A DNA stretch of 43,554 nt from Gammaproteobacteria bacterium (GCA_903970185.1 CAJCIC010000100.1:1-43554); one strand, 5' to 3'. Counted from the stretch's first letter, positions 1 to 9,995 are shown. The notes: generated from the sequence alone by a model not told the origin. Numbers and translations: made by a program.

Positions 1-1
1 C

Positions 2-973
2 GACAAGAAGAAGGTCCTGGTGGTCTCGTGCGACGTCTACCGCCCGGCCGCCATCGAACAGCTCAAGACGCTCGCGCAACAGGTCGGCGTCGATTTTTTC
101 TCCTCGGACTTAAACGAGAAACCGGTGGCGATCGCGCTTGCCGCGCTCGATTGGGCGAAAAAGCATTACCACGACGTGCTCATTGTCGATACCGCCGGCC
201 GCCTTGCCATCGACGAAGCCATGATGGCGGAAATCGCTGCATTGCATGGCGCTCTAAAGCCGGCCGAGACCCTCTTCGTCGTTGACGCCATGACCGGCCA
301 GGATGCGGTCAATACCGCACGCGCCTTCGCCGACGCCCTGCCGCTCACGGGTGTCGTTCTGACCAAGCTCGATGGCGATGCCCGTGGCGGCGCGGCCTTG
401 TCAGTCAGGCACATCAGCGGCAAGCCGATCAAGTACGTCGGCGTCTCGGAGAAGCTCGATGGCCTCGATGTGTTTCATCCCGATCGCATGGCCCAGCGCA
501 TCCTTGGCATGGGTGATATTTTGGCGCTGGTCGAGGAAGCGCAGCGCAATGTCGACATGGGCGAGGCGCAAAAGCTCGCGCAAAAACTCAAGTCAGGCAA
601 CCGCTTTTCGCTTGAGGATTTCAAGAGCCAGTTGCAACAGATGAACAAGATGGGAGGCTTTTCGGGGCTCATCGACAAACTGCCTGCCCAGATGCAGGCC
701 AAGGCGAGCGGCGCCGATCTGGGTCGCGCAGAACGCGAGACGCGCCGGATGGAAGGCATCATCAATTCGATGACGATGCAAGAGCGCGAAAAGCCGGAAT
801 TGATCAAGGCTTCGCGCAAGCGTCGCATCGCTACCGGGGCGGGCGTGCCCGTACAGGAAGTCAACCGCCTGCTCAAGCAGTTCGAACAGATGCAAACGAT
901 GATGAAGCAGATGCAAAAAGGCGGCCTGGCCAAGATGATGCGCGGGCTGCGCAACCTTCCCGGCATGCGCTAG
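2..973 (+). CDS. ffh: Signal recognition particle protein Ffh (SRP54), 3' part
   Basis: GTPase subunit of the signal recognition particle. It binds signal sequences of nascent inner-membrane proteins together with 4.5S RNA and delivers ribosomes to FtsY. The gene enters from the left edge, so the N domain and the first GTPase motif are missing; reading is open from base 2. Visible GTPase motifs are the DVYRPAAIEQL stretch, DTAGRL, TKLDGDARGG and GMGDI. The methionine-rich M domain follows, with the RNA-binding segment RKRRIATGAG and a tail of MMKQMQKGG and MMRGL type. The gene ends in TAG 11 bp before the convergent transglycosylase gene. Identity is very secure; only the 5' end is unknown. 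Confidence 0.97.
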   Translation, partial: DKKKVLVVSCDVYRPAAIEQLKTLAQQVGVDFFSSDLNEKPVAIALAALDWAKKHYHDVLIVDTAGRLAIDEAMMAEIAALHGALKPAETLFVVDAMTGQDAVNTARAFADALPLTGVVLTKLDGDARGGAALSVRHISGKPIKYVGVSEKLDGLDVFHPDRMAQRILGMGDILALVEEAQRNVDMGEAQKLAQKLKSGNRFSLEDFKSQLQQMNKMGGFSGLIDKLPAQMQAKASGADLGRAERETRRMEGIINSMTMQEREKPELIKASRKRRIATGAGVPVQEVNRLLKQFEQMQTMMKQMQKGGLAKMMRGLRNLPGMR

Positions 974-984
974 GCATTGCCGCT

Positions 985-1671
985 TCAGGTCGCGGTCCGC
1001 GCTGCCGCAGGTGCGCCAGGCTTTGGCTGGTACTCCCACTTCTTCCATGCCGCGAGCACCATGTTTGGGTACTGCTCCTGGCCCAGCGAGCCGTTGTAGC
1101 GGCCAAGCGCGCGAAAAAGATTGCCCCCTTCGATGTCCAGGTAATGTCGCAGGATGACGCAGCCAAAGCGGATGTTCACGCGCATGTCGAAAAGTTTTCT
1201 CGCGTCGCCATCGCCGATCAGGTCGGCCCAGAAGGGCATCACCTGGGTCAGGCCGCGCGCGCCTGCAGCACTCACCGCGTATTTCCTGAAATTCGATTCG
1301 ACCTGGATCAGTCCAAGCATCAGCGCCGGGTCAAGCCCGGCGCGCTTGGCCTCGTAGTACACCGTCTCCAGAATGTCTTTCCTGACCAGAAAATTCGGCT
1401 GGCGGCTTTTCAGTCGTTCCGACATTTCGCCTAACCACTCGAGATAGGCGAGCCTGTCGGCGTAATCGCCGAAGGTGACGCGCGGTGGCTCGCTGCTGGC
1501 AATCGCCGAGGACAGCACGGTGCGCACCTCGACGGACAGGGGCTCGTACTGCTGCGCCCCGGCCTGCGCAGACGCGGTAAATCCCGCAAAAAGCAGAAGC
1601 GCCAGGACACGCGCCGCGCTATGTGTTGGCAAGCCCACTGAGTTTTGTCTCGACAAGGTTCGCGAGCTCAT
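985..1671 (-). CDS. Lytic transglycosylase (SLT domain), secreted
   Basis: Predicted periplasmic lytic transglycosylase that cleaves peptidoglycan glycan strands with formation of 1,6-anhydro ends. An N-terminal signal sequence ([16 protein letters not shown]) is followed by a linker and an SLT domain. The catalytic Glu lies in [14 protein letters not shown], followed by the family-typical [14 protein letters not shown] and a late RYNGS motif. It sits directly behind proS and overlaps its 3' end, so it is probably read from the proS transcript. The longest open frame starts at a TTG (1698). I prefer ATG 1671 (about 228 aa); a GTG at 1638 would give an even tighter signal peptide. No LysM or lipobox is seen, so I do not assign a specific Mlt name. 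Confidence 0.88.
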   Translation of the reverse strand: MSSRTLSRQNSVGLPTHSAARVLALLLFAGFTASAQAGAQQYEPLSVEVRTVLSSAIASSEPPRVTFGDYADRLAYLEWLGEMSERLKSRQPNFLVRKDILETVYYEAKRAGLDPALMLGLIQVESNFRKYAVSAAGARGLTQVMPFWADLIGDGDARKLFDMRVNIRFGCVILRHYLDIEGGNLFRALGRYNGSLGQEQYPNMVLAAWKKWEYQPKPGAPAAARTAT

Positions 1672-3352
1672 CAAGTGCGACTTGCTCGGTGACGCCAACG
1701 CGCCGCACGGTGACCTCGACTTCTTTGTTGGCGAGGCCGCGCTCGCCCACCGTCACGCGCAAGGGCACGCCAATTAACTCCCATTCGGCGAACATGACCC
1801 CTGGACGCTCATCCCTGTCGTCAATGATGACATCGATGCCGTGCGCCTTCATCTGCTGGTAGAGCTCGCTCGCTGTGCGCCGCACAATATCGCTCTTGCC
1901 CCAGCCGATGGGACAAATGACGACCTCAAACGGCGCGATGGCACGCGGCCAGATGATGCCGCGTTCGTCATTATTCTGCTCGATTGCAGCGCCAACCGTG
2001 CGCGTAACGCCAATGCCATAGCAGCCCATCTCGAAAAGCTGGCTGCGGCCGTTTTCGTCAAGAAAGGTCGCCTGCATGGCGCTCGAGTAGGTCGTGCGCA
2101 ACTGGAAGATATGGCCGACCTCGATGCCGCGACAGATCTTCAGCGTGCCCTTGCCGTCGGGAGAAGGATCGCCTTCGACGACATTGCGCAGATCGGCGAC
2201 GCGCGGCTCGGGCAGATCGCGCCCCCAGTTAACACCCGTGAGGTGGAAATCAGGCTGGTTTGCTCCGGTCACGAAGTCGCTCATCTGCGCGACGCTGCGA
2301 TCGGCCAGCAACGCCACCGGCTTGACCGTATCCAAAGGACCGAGATAGCCCGGGCGCGTGCCAAAGTAGTCGATGATCTCGGCCTCGGTGGCAAAGCGGA
2401 ATTTGGCCAGGCCGTCGATCTTTCTGACCTTGAGTTCGTTCATTTCGTGATCGCCGCGCAAAAGCAACAGCCACAGCTTGGGCCCATCTTCACCCTCTGT
2501 GGTCAGCACGATTGATTTCACCGTGCGCACAAGCGGCAGTCCAAGCAGCGCTGCAACGTCCTCGCACTTGGACTTGCCAGGCGTAGCCACCCGAACCAGC
2601 GGCTCGGCTGGCGCTGCCCGCACACCCGCGGGCGCGACCGCCTCGGCGAGTTCCACGTTCGCTGCAAATTCCGAATCGTCGCAATAGGCAATTGCATCTT
2701 CGCCGGAATCCGCAAGCACATGAAATTCGTGCGAGCCCGTCCCGCCAATGCTGCCGTTATCTGCGGCGACGGCGCGAAACTTGAGCCCGACGCGAGAGAA
2801 AATCGCGCCGTAGGCGTCGTACATCTTGCGATAGCTGACCTGCAGCCCGGCGAAGTCGCGGTCAAACGAATAGGCATCCTTCATGGTGAATTCGCGGCCC
2901 CGCATGACGCCAAAGCGCGGCCGGATTTCATCGCGGAACTTGGTCTGGATGTGAAAGAAGTTGATCGGCAGCTGCTTGTAGCTTTTCAGCTCGCGGCGGC
3001 CAATATCGGTGATCACCTCCTCAGACGTCGGCTGCACCACAAAGTCGCGATCGTGCCTGTCCTTGATGCGCAAAAGCTCCGGGCCATAGTCGTTCCAGCG
3101 CGCCGATTCCTGCCACAATTCAGCCGGCTGGACCATCGGCATCAGGAGCTCTATGGCACCGGCGCGCTGCATCTCTTCGCGAACGATGGCTTCGAACTTC
3201 TGGATGACGCGCAAGCCCATCGGCATGTAGATATAAATGCCACCTGCCAGGCGCCGGATCAATCCGGCCCTGAGCATCAGTTGATGGCTTACTACTTCGG
3301 CGTCTGAGGGGGCTTCCTTGAGGGTAGAGATGAAAAAGCGTGACGCACGCAT
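1619..3352 (-). CDS. proS: Prolyl-tRNA synthetase, bacterial type with editing domain
   Basis: Charges tRNA-Pro with proline in the cytoplasm. The 577 residues have the usual length and order: class II motif 1 and 2 region near the N terminus ([20 protein letters not shown], then [17 protein letters not shown] and the [11 protein letters not shown] motif). A YbaK-type editing insertion follows at about residues 230-390. Motif 3 lies near [13 protein letters not shown], and the anticodon-binding domain closes the protein ([33 protein letters not shown]). It is divergent from rppH across an 81-bp spacer. Its stop lies inside the transglycosylase gene, which suggests co-transcription. The start ATG has no obvious strong Shine-Dalgarno sequence, but the N terminus matches the family. 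Confidence 0.97.
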   Translation of the reverse strand: MRASRFFISTLKEAPSDAEVVSHQLMLRAGLIRRLAGGIYIYMPMGLRVIQKFEAIVREEMQRAGAIELLMPMVQPAELWQESARWNDYGPELLRIKDRHDRDFVVQPTSEEVITDIGRRELKSYKQLPINFFHIQTKFRDEIRPRFGVMRGREFTMKDAYSFDRDFAGLQVSYRKMYDAYGAIFSRVGLKFRAVAADNGSIGGTGSHEFHVLADSGEDAIAYCDDSEFAANVELAEAVAPAGVRAAPAEPLVRVATPGKSKCEDVAALLGLPLVRTVKSIVLTTEGEDGPKLWLLLLRGDHEMNELKVRKIDGLAKFRFATEAEIIDYFGTRPGYLGPLDTVKPVALLADRSVAQMSDFVTGANQPDFHLTGVNWGRDLPEPRVADLRNVVEGDPSPDGKGTLKICRGIEVGHIFQLRTTYSSAMQATFLDENGRSQLFEMGCYGIGVTRTVGAAIEQNNDERGIIWPRAIAPFEVVICPIGWGKSDIVRRTASELYQQMKAHGIDVIIDDRDERPGVMFAEWELIGVPLRVTVGERGLANKEVEVTVRRVGVTEQVALDELANLVETKLSGLANT

Positions 3353-3365
3353 CTAGGTGATTTTA

Positions 3366-3385
3366 TTGCTTGAAGTGACAAGCAA
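3366..3385. repeat. 20-bp inverted repeat in the proS/rppH divergent spacer
   Basis: TTGCTTG-N6-CAAGCAA, two perfect 7-bp arms around a 6-bp centre. It overlaps the proposed -35 element of rppH and lies 13 bp upstream of the proS start codon, so a protein bound here could affect both genes. It could also be a short hairpin in a proS leader. There is no matching second copy that I noticed in the window. Confidence 0.5.
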
Positions 3386-3400
3386 GAGTCTGGTTATAAT
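3370..3400 (+). promoter_or_regulatory. Candidate sigma70 promoter for rppH
   Basis: A perfect TATAAT at 3395-3400 is preceded by TTGAAG at 3370-3375. The spacer is 19 bp, longer than the ideal 17. The predicted transcript start near 3407 leaves a leader of about 27 nt before the rppH ATG at 3434. The AT-rich stretch contrasts with its surroundings. Confidence 0.55.
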
Positions 3401-3433
3401 CAATTAATTCTAACGGATTGCAGGCTGACCGAC

Positions 3434-4018
3434 ATGTTGGATAGAGAGGGTTTTCGCCCCAACGTCGGCATAATTCTGGCGAATGCCAGAAACGAAGTGT
3501 TTTGGGGCAAGCGGATCCGCGAGCATTCCTGGCAGTTTCCGCAGGGCGGTATCAAGCACGGCGAGACGCCTGAACAGGCCATGTATCGCGAGTTGCGCGA
3601 GGAGATCGGGCTTGCGCCTGATCATGTGCGCATCGTCGGTCGCACGCGTGACTGGCTGCGCTACGAGGTCCCTGATCAGTGGATTCGCCGCGAATGGCGC
3701 GGCAGCTACCGGGGTCAAAAGCAGATCTGGTTTCTGTTGCGGCTGGTTGGCCGCGACTCGGACATCAGCCTGCGTGCGACCGACCACCCCGAATTCGACG
3801 CCTGGCGCTGGCACGATTACTGGGTGCCGCTAGACGCGGTGATCGAATTCAAGCGCGAGGTATACAGTCAGGCTCTCAATGAACTTTCCAGGCTTCTCTT
3901 TCGCAAGTCGGACCAAACGCGCTTTCTTCGCCAGCACACGCGGCAAGGCGCAAAAAGCAGCGCGAATTCGGAGCTCCAGGCCGATTTGCAGCCCAGCGCC
4001 CCGGGTCCGGCAAGCTAG
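3434..4018 (+). CDS. rppH: RNA pyrophosphohydrolase RppH (Nudix)
   Basis: Nudix hydrolase that removes pyrophosphate from the 5' triphosphate end of mRNAs and so opens them to RNase E decay. The 194 residues carry a complete Nudix box at about residues 38-60 ([20 protein letters not shown], then IGL). RppH-typical flanks include [39 protein letters not shown] and a WRWHDYW segment. The last 30 or so residues are low-complexity and may be dispensable. An AGG lies about 10 nt before the start. The 3' end overlaps by 140 nt with the open frame of the CNP1-like gene. The position beside proS and proB is typical for betaproteobacteria. Confidence 0.95.
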   Translation: MLDREGFRPNVGIILANARNEVFWGKRIREHSWQFPQGGIKHGETPEQAMYRELREEIGLAPDHVRIVGRTRDWLRYEVPDQWIRREWRGSYRGQKQIWFLLRLVGRDSDISLRATDHPEFDAWRWHDYWVPLDAVIEFKREVYSQALNELSRLLFRKSDQTRFLRQHTRQGAKSSANSELQADLQPSAPGPAS

Positions 4019-4532
4019 GCGACATTTCGCGTTCTTGGGCCTGTTGCTGTTGGGCGCGATGCCGCTTGCGCAGGCCAGCGTCTTTGACGATGTCTTTGGC
4101 AATGAGGACAAGAACTGGGTCGAGGTCCCGCCGGCTATTCCCGCGCCGCCCGAAGATGGCGATCTGATCCCGTTCTTCGTCAGTTCGGCGAGCAGCTTTC
4201 GCTTCGCCATCGACCAGAAATCGCTGTCCATCGGTACCGATGGCGTGGTCCACTACACCCTGGTTGCGACGAGCAAGGAGGGCGCGCGCAACGTCAGTTT
4301 CGAAGGCATCCGCTGCCATACGCGCGAGTACAAGGTCTACGCCTATGGCGAGGGCAATGGCAGTTTTACCGAGCGCATCGATCCGACCTGGAAGCACATC
4401 GACGAAGCGGTCGCCAACCGCGATCGGGCCGCGCTGCTCAAGGATTACCTGTGCCCAAACGGCGTTCCACTGCGCGTGGCAGAGATCGTCGAAAGACTCA
4501 AGCAGCGACCCTACAAGTCGATCCCGCAGTAG
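3879..4532 (+). CDS. CNP1-like family protein, exported
   Basis: Recognised as the uncharacterised CNP1-like family found beside rppH in betaproteobacteria; the molecular function is not known. A hydrophobic export segment ([17 protein letters not shown]) is followed by the mature domain with [44 protein letters not shown] and [15 protein letters not shown], the last with a conserved Cys, plus a second Cys in DYLCPNG. The first ATG of the frame is at 3879 inside rppH. It has an AGG 7 nt upstream and would give a 48-residue basic extension before the hydrophobic core. The alternative is a non-ATG start (for example TTG 4035) just after the rppH stop. The stop codon directly abuts that of convergent proB. 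Confidence 0.8.
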   Translation: MNFPGFSFASRTKRAFFASTRGKAQKAARIRSSRPICSPAPRVRQARRHFAFLGLLLLGAMPLAQASVFDDVFGNEDKNWVEVPPAIPAPPEDGDLIPFFVSSASSFRFAIDQKSLSIGTDGVVHYTLVATSKEGARNVSFEGIRCHTREYKVYAYGEGNGSFTERIDPTWKHIDEAVANRDRAALLKDYLCPNGVPLRVAEIVERLKQRPYKSIPQ

Positions 4533-5651
4533 CTATAGCAGAACAAAATTGTCGCGGTGGATAAGTTCGGGCTCCTCGATGAAGCCGAGGATGCGCTCGA
4601 TATCCCCCGAGGCGTGTCCCGCGATGCGCCGCACCTCACCGCTGCCGTAGTTGACGATTCCCCGTCCGATTGCACGCCCGTCCTGCGTGCGGCAGTCGAT
4701 CACGTCTCCTCGCGTGAACTCCCCGACAATGCCTTTCACGCCGACAGCAAGCAGGCTGCGGCCACCGGATTGGAGCGCGTTTGCTGCGCCCTCGTCGAGG
4801 ATCACAGCGCCTGCGACCTGCAAGTGATCCGCCATCCATTGCTTTCTCGCCGACACGCGCGTGAGGCTCGCGCTTAGCCGGGTTCCGACCGGCTCGTCGC
4901 GCGCGAGCCGCATCAGCACATTGCTCTCGCGGCCAGAAGCGATGACGGTGCTTGCGCCGCCCATGGCGGCGCGCTTGGCGGCAAGAACCTTGGTCAGCAT
5001 GCCGCCGCGACCGACAACGGTCCCGGCGCCTCCGGCCATGGCTTCAAGTTCCACATCTCCGGCACGGCCGCGCGCAATCAGGACCGCGCCTGGCACGCGC
5101 CTTGGGTCGGCGTCAAAGAGCCCCGCCTGATCGGTCAGGATCACTAGCAGATCGGCTTCGAGCAGGTTCGCAACCAGTGCGCCCAGGGTGTCGTTGTCGC
5201 CGACCTTGATCTCATCGGTGATCACCGTGTCGTTCTCGTTGATGATCGGCACGACGCCGAGTTGCAACAGCGTCAGGAGCGTCGAGCGTGCATTGAGGTA
5301 GCGCACCCGGTCAGCGAGGTCGGCGTGGGTCAAAAGGATCTGCGCGCAGTTAAGGCCGTGCGGCGCGAATGCACTCTGGTAAGCCTCAACCAGACCCATT
5401 TGTCCAACTGCTGCTGCCGCCTGGAGTTCGTGGATTTGTGCCGGTCTCGCAGTCCACCCGAGGCGCTTGATGCCTTCTGCAATGGCGCCACTACTGACCA
5501 GTACACATTCGATGCCGATTTCGCGCAAGAGCACGATCTGGTTGACCCAGGCCGCAATCGCCTTGCGATCGAGTCCGCGGCCATCGTCGGTGACAAGGCT
5601 GCTGCCAACCTTGACCACCCAGCGCAGTCGAGGAGTGCCCGGTTTACTCAC
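4533..5651 (-). CDS. proB: Glutamate 5-kinase with PUA domain
   Basis: First enzyme of proline synthesis: phosphorylates glutamate to glutamyl 5-phosphate, usually feedback-inhibited by proline. The amino acid kinase domain spans about residues 1-260 ([47 protein letters not shown] and [13 protein letters not shown]), and a C-terminal PUA domain spans about 280-370. The length of 372 is normal. The start is GTG at 5651, two bases after the obgE stop, so translation is probably coupled; an AGG lies almost against the start. proA is not in the window. The stop directly abuts the CNP1-like stop on the other strand. Confidence 0.96.
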   Translation of the reverse strand: MSKPGTPRLRWVVKVGSSLVTDDGRGLDRKAIAAWVNQIVLLREIGIECVLVSSGAIAEGIKRLGWTARPAQIHELQAAAAVGQMGLVEAYQSAFAPHGLNCAQILLTHADLADRVRYLNARSTLLTLLQLGVVPIINENDTVITDEIKVGDNDTLGALVANLLEADLLVILTDQAGLFDADPRRVPGAVLIARGRAGDVELEAMAGGAGTVVGRGGMLTKVLAAKRAAMGGASTVIASGRESNVLMRLARDEPVGTRLSASLTRVSARKQWMADHLQVAGAVILDEGAANALQSGGRSLLAVGVKGIVGEFTRGDVIDCRTQDGRAIGRGIVNYGSGEVRRIAGHASGDIERILGFIEEPELIHRDNFVLL

Positions 5652-5653
5652 AC

Positions 5654-6763
<1,110 letters not shown>

Positions 6764-6798
6764 TTAGCGAAGACGACAGCTTGAGTGGGCCATAAACG

Positions 6799-6825
6799 AC
6801 AAAGCCCCGCAGGACGGGGCTTTGT
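6799..6825 (-). terminator. Hairpin between rpmA and obgE (terminator or attenuator)
   Basis: A perfect 11-bp inverted repeat (ACAAAGCCCCG and its complement, 6799-6809 and 6815-6825) with a 5-base loop lies 18 bases past the rpmA stop. Read on the minus strand, the right arm ends in CTTTGT and is followed by CGTTTATGG. This gives a moderate U-rich tail that fits partial intrinsic termination and would lower obgE-proB expression relative to the two ribosomal proteins. Confidence 0.75.
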
Positions 6826-6843
6826 GCGATTGCGCCCGACCGA

Positions 6844-7122
6844 CTACGCGGCGTTGGCTTCCTCGGGAAGCGCAACCACGTCAACCGTGTGCCGCTTGCT
6901 CGCCCCGCGGGTGGCAAACTTGACGTGGCCATCAACCAATGCAAACAGCGTGTGGTCCTTGCCAAGCCCGACGTTCACGCCGGGATGCACGCGCGTGCCG
7001 CGCTGCCGCATGATGATGCCGCCGGCGTTGATCGCCTGGCCGCCATAGACCTTGACGCCAAGTCGCTTCGATTCGGAGTCGCGGCCGTTACGGGAACTGC
7101 CGCCTGCTTTTTTATGTGCCAT
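6844..7122 (-). CDS. rpmA: 50S ribosomal protein L27
   Basis: Large-subunit protein whose N terminus reaches the peptidyl transferase centre. The 92 residues match the family throughout: [20 protein letters not shown], then [19 protein letters not shown] and [17 protein letters not shown]. No cleavable N-terminal extension is present, as expected outside Firmicutes. It lies 18 bp behind rplU in the same operon. Confidence 0.98.
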   Translation of the reverse strand: MAHKKAGGSSRNGRDSESKRLGVKVYGGQAINAGGIIMRQRGTRVHPGVNVGLGKDHTLFALVDGHVKFATRGASKRHTVDVVALPEEANAA

Positions 7123-7140
7123 GAATAATCTCCGTTAGGC

Positions 7141-7452
7141 TCAAGCGTTGATCGCGTCAATGCGCACTTCGGTGAAGTTCTGGCGATGGCCCTGCCGCTT
7201 TTGATAGTGCTTGCGACGGCGCATCTTGAAGATCTTGACCTTGTCGTGCCGACCTTGCGACAACACAGTTACCGTGACGGAAGCTCCGGAAACCAGGGGC
7301 GCGCCGAACTGAATCTGTTCGCCCTCGCCGACCGCCAGCACCTGGTCGAGCGTAATTTCCTGGCCCACGTCCGCAGTAATCTGTTCTATTTTCAATTTTT
7401 CGCCGGCTGCGACTTTATACTGCTTGCCGCCGGTTTTTATGACTGCGTACAT
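7141..7452 (-). CDS. rplU: 50S ribosomal protein L21
   Basis: Large-subunit protein that binds 23S rRNA with L20. The 103 residues begin [20 protein letters not shown] and end in the basic segment [17 protein letters not shown], as in the family. It is the first gene of the rplU-rpmA-obgE-proB group. An AGAGGT sequence lies 5 bases before the ATG. A consensus-like promoter is about 100 bp upstream. Confidence 0.98.
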   Translation of the reverse strand: MYAVIKTGGKQYKVAAGEKLKIEQITADVGQEITLDQVLAVGEGEQIQFGAPLVSGASVTVTVLSQGRHDKVKIFKMRRRKHYQKRQGHRQNFTEVRIDAINA

Positions 7453-7549
7453 GAATGACCTCTACGATGGGAAATGACGATGCGCTGTTTCCGCACCGGT
7501 CCTGCGACGCCCGCATCACGAACGCCTCCGCGATTGCGGAAAACCTGAA

Positions 7550-7578
7550 ACAATACAGGACCTTAAGCTAATTGTCAA
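7550..7578 (-). promoter_or_regulatory. Sigma70 promoter of the rplU operon
   Basis: On the minus strand a perfect TTGACA (7578-7573) is followed after 17 bp by TATTGT (7555-7550). Transcription should start near 7543, giving a leader of about 90 nt. A small hairpin (TCCGC and GCGGA arms, 7527-7540) would form near the 5' end of that leader. Confidence 0.7.
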
Positions 7579-7679
7579 AGGGCCTTGGAAGCGCGCCTGG
7601 CACTGGAGCGCGCTCGCGCCGGCCTGGGTTGGGAGCGGGTGAGCACGTCTTGGCAAATGTTCGCCACACCCCCCTCGCA

Positions 7680-7685
7680 TATAAT
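7680..7685 (+). promoter_or_regulatory. Candidate -10 element for ispB
   Basis: TATAAT stands 7 bp before ATG 7693. No good -35 is found at normal spacing; a TTGGCA at 7650-7655 is 24 bp away. If real, transcription would start at about 7692, so the mRNA would be nearly leaderless or translation would begin further in. Confidence 0.3.
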
Positions 7686-7692
7686 TGAAGCC

Positions 7693-8733
7693 ATGCGCTG
7701 GGCAAAGACGTCTGGCGGGCGCACCTGCACCTTTTCACGCACTTCGGGCTCCTTGAACGCACGTACAGACTCCCAGTTGGTGTTGGCACCGATCGCAGCC
7801 GAGATGCTGGCGATGGATACGGTTATCCGTGCCCGGCTCGGCTCGGAGGTGGTGCTGATCAACCAGATCGCCGAATACATCATCAGCGCCGGTGGCAAGC
7901 GCCTTCGCCCGGCCCTGCTATTGCTGCTTGCTGGTGCCGGCGGCTATCGCGGCCAGGATCATCTGACGCTTGCGGCCGTTGTCGAATTCATCCACACGGC
8001 AACGCTGCTGCATGACGACGTCGTCGACGAGTCGACGCTGCGACGCGGCCGATCGACCGCCAATGCGCTGTTTGGCAATGCGGCAAGCGTGCTGGTTGGC
8101 GACTTTCTCTATTCACGCGCGTTTCAGATGATGGTCGAAGTCGACTCGATGCGCGTGATGAAAGTCCTGGCTGATGCGACCAATGTGATTGCCGAAGGCG
8201 AAGTCCTGCAGCTGCTTAACGTCCATGACGCTGAAGTCGACGAGGAGCGTTATCTGCAGGTCATCCGCTACAAGACCGCGCAGCTCTTCGAAGCGTCATC
8301 ACGGCTTGCTGCCATCCTCTGCGCACAGCCTTTAGCCATCGAGGAGGACTGGGCAGAATTCGGGCGGCGCCTGGGCACTGCATTCCAGCTGATTGACGAT
8401 GTCCTTGACTACTCCGGGGTGACAGGCGAGATCGGCAAGAACGTCGGCGACGATCTGCGTGAAGGCAAGCCGACCCTGCCGCTGATCTACCTTCTGAAAC
8501 GCGGCACGCCCGAGCAACAGACGCTGATTCGCTGCGCCATCACGGATTCCAGCAATGCCGATCTGGCCTCGATACAAACGGAAATTTCGGAAAGTGGAGC
8601 GCTCGAGTACACGCGCGACATGGCACAAAGCGAAGCGCATGCAGCGCGCGCCATCGCCGAGCGGCTCCCCGACTCGCCGCACAAGGATTCTCTGCTAGAA
8701 TTGTGCGCCTTTGCGATCGTGCGGGACCACTAG
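7693..8733 (+). CDS. ispB: Polyprenyl diphosphate synthase (octaprenyl type)
   Basis: Condenses isopentenyl diphosphate units onto farnesyl diphosphate to make the long prenyl side chain of ubiquinone. The conserved regions are GGKRLRPALLLLLAG, the first aspartate-rich motif in LLHDDVVDESTLRRG, and the second in QLIDDVLDYSG, followed by KNVGDDLREGKPTLPLIY. The frame is open from 7585, but the residues before APIAAEM do not look like family sequence. I use ATG 7693 (346 aa); TTG 7753 would give a more usual N terminus. Position opposite rplU, followed by tRNA-Pro, is common in betaproteobacteria. Confidence 0.93.
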   Translation: MRWAKTSGGRTCTFSRTSGSLNARTDSQLVLAPIAAEMLAMDTVIRARLGSEVVLINQIAEYIISAGGKRLRPALLLLLAGAGGYRGQDHLTLAAVVEFIHTATLLHDDVVDESTLRRGRSTANALFGNAASVLVGDFLYSRAFQMMVEVDSMRVMKVLADATNVIAEGEVLQLLNVHDAEVDEERYLQVIRYKTAQLFEASSRLAAILCAQPLAIEEDWAEFGRRLGTAFQLIDDVLDYSGVTGEIGKNVGDDLREGKPTLPLIYLLKRGTPEQQTLIRCAITDSSNADLASIQTEISESGALEYTRDMAQSEAHAARAIAERLPDSPHKDSLLELCAFAIVRDH

Positions 8734-8848
8734 TTCTACACGCTAGGGCAGACGTGCCGCGGGTGCTCAGCACCAAACGCGCAAAAGCAAAAATCCGATG
8801 GAAGGCAGACGACGTGTGCGGCAAAGGCCAACTCGGACAGCGATTTTT

Positions 8849-8925
<77 letters not shown>

Positions 8926-9153
8926 ATTCAAGAAGATGCATACCGGACACATGGTTTACATCTTCGGTCCAAAGGCACGCGCAGGAAACCGCCAGATACG
9001 ATCGATGTAACCGGCCTGCCTTTAACGGACCGCACTGCCATCAGCGAAACGCGCCCGTTCTGCAAGGCGTCCCCCTTTAGGCAGACCTCTCAGGGTGCCG
9101 CGGCCAGAAGCCGGTGCGCCAGTTGCGCATCAAGTCACGCGATTGACCCGATG

Positions 9154-9636
9154 CTAGCTCGGTTTGGCGCTCACAGCAGAAGGATAGCTGGATTGCTCGC
9201 CGAAGTAACACTCGATGGCCTCGAGCTTGCCGTCTTTAAGCCGCACATATTCAACGTTGCGGAAAACCTTGCCGTTCCTGGTGAGGCAGGCGTAGAGCAC
9301 AAGCGCCTCGTTGCCGCTGCCAAATACCCCCAGCAGGTCGAAACGATCGATAAAACCAATCTGTGTCTCCCAGCATTGCGCTTTGAACGCGGTCTTGCTG
9401 ATGTGGTCGTCACCGGCAGCGCTCGTGAATGTGAAGTCGTCTGCTAGCAGCGCGTCCAGGGGGCGCCAGTCTTTTTTCTCCCATGCCGCATACCAGTTGC
9501 GAATCGTCTGCTCGGTGTGTTGGCTAAGACCCGCCTTACCGGACGCGCCTGCCCCTTGTGCCGTGCCAGCAGCCGCAGGCAGGTCGTGAGCGTGCGCGCC
9601 AGGATTCGTTTGATGCGACATTTTTGCGGTATTCAT
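9154..9636 (-). CDS. SnoaL-like / NTF2-fold small protein
   Basis: A 160-residue protein with a probable SnoaL-like (NTF2 superfamily) domain from about residue 40: RNWYAAWEKKDWRPLDALLA, then DDFTFTSAAGDDHISKTAF, a hydrophobic core, and RNGKVFRNVEYVRLKDGKLEAIECYFG. Such domains occur in enzymes and in ligand-binding proteins, so no substrate can be named. The first 40 residues are rich in Ala, Gly and His and look disordered. The start is well supported by GGGAGAGAGAA just before the ATG. It is divergent from the CorC-type gene, with a palindromic site in the shared spacer. No close partner gene is adjacent. Confidence 0.72.
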   Translation of the reverse strand: MNTAKMSHQTNPGAHAHDLPAAAGTAQGAGASGKAGLSQHTEQTIRNWYAAWEKKDWRPLDALLADDFTFTSAAGDDHISKTAFKAQCWETQIGFIDRFDLLGVFGSGNEALVLYACLTRNGKVFRNVEYVRLKDGKLEAIECYFGEQSSYPSAVSAKPS

Positions 9637-9740
9637 TTCTCTCTCCCTTTGCCCTTTTGGTCCTGGCGCGGTGATCTTGGTCCAGCCCGATGCCAGCGCT
9701 TAAGCGCCCCTTTGCGCGAGGAAGGGCGGTCGTTTCAGAT

Positions 9741-9764
9741 CGGGAAACAGAACGGGAAACAGAA
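9741..9764. repeat. Tandem direct repeat, 2 x 12 bp
   Basis: CGGGAAACAGAA occurs twice in immediate succession (9741-9752 and 9753-9764), with no mismatch. It ends 2 bp before the 20-bp palindrome. It may be slippage, or paired sites for a regulator. Confidence 0.9.
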
Positions 9765-9765
9765 C

Positions 9766-9785
9766 CATACCAACTAGTCGGTATG
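9766..9785. promoter_or_regulatory. Operator-like palindrome, TetR-type in appearance
   Basis: CATACC-AACTAGTC-GGTATG reads almost the same on both strands: 9 of 10 base pairs of the dyad match, with one A/C exception in the centre. Palindromes built on TACCRACT and AGTCGGTA half sites are typical of TetR-family operators. It lies 130 bp from the SnoaL-like start and 210 bp from the CorC-type start. No TetR-like gene is in the window, so the regulator, if any, is elsewhere. Confidence 0.5.
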
Positions 9786-9995
9786 TCGTCAACGGATCAG
9801 AGCGCGCAAGCGCGATCCAGCCAAAAAGGGAGGTGTGGCGAGAAGGCGCGCTCGGGCGTGGCGCCAAAAAATCCGATTTGCGCGCTGCGCGTCGATTGGC
9901 CTGCTGTCAAACCGCCCCCGCTCGGGCAAAATGGTTCTCATCGAGCTCGACCGGACAGGCGTTTCGTTCGACTTCAATTCTGATCAAGGCTGTCA

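Larger units (their letters stand above)
9637..9995. other. 359-bp divergent spacer with operator-like and repeated sequence
   Basis: Spacer between the SnoaL-like gene (minus) and the CorC-type gene (plus). It holds a perfect 12-bp palindrome GCGCTTAAGCGC (9696-9707), a 12-bp tandem repeat (9741-9764) and a 20-bp operator-like palindrome (9766-9785). The right part (9790-9980) shows no convincing promoter. A 97-codon plus-strand frame across it has no recognisable protein character, so I do not call a gene. Confidence 0.6.

Noticed and set aside
8932..8965. Possible terminator after tRNA-Pro (GAAGATG/CATCTTC arms)
   Set aside because: The stem is interrupted, the loop is long and no T run follows; too weak to list as a terminator.
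9690..9983. 97-codon plus-strand frame in the SnoaL-like/CorC spacer
   Set aside because: Composition is random-looking, it runs through the tandem repeat and palindrome, and there is no ribosome site or recognisable domain.
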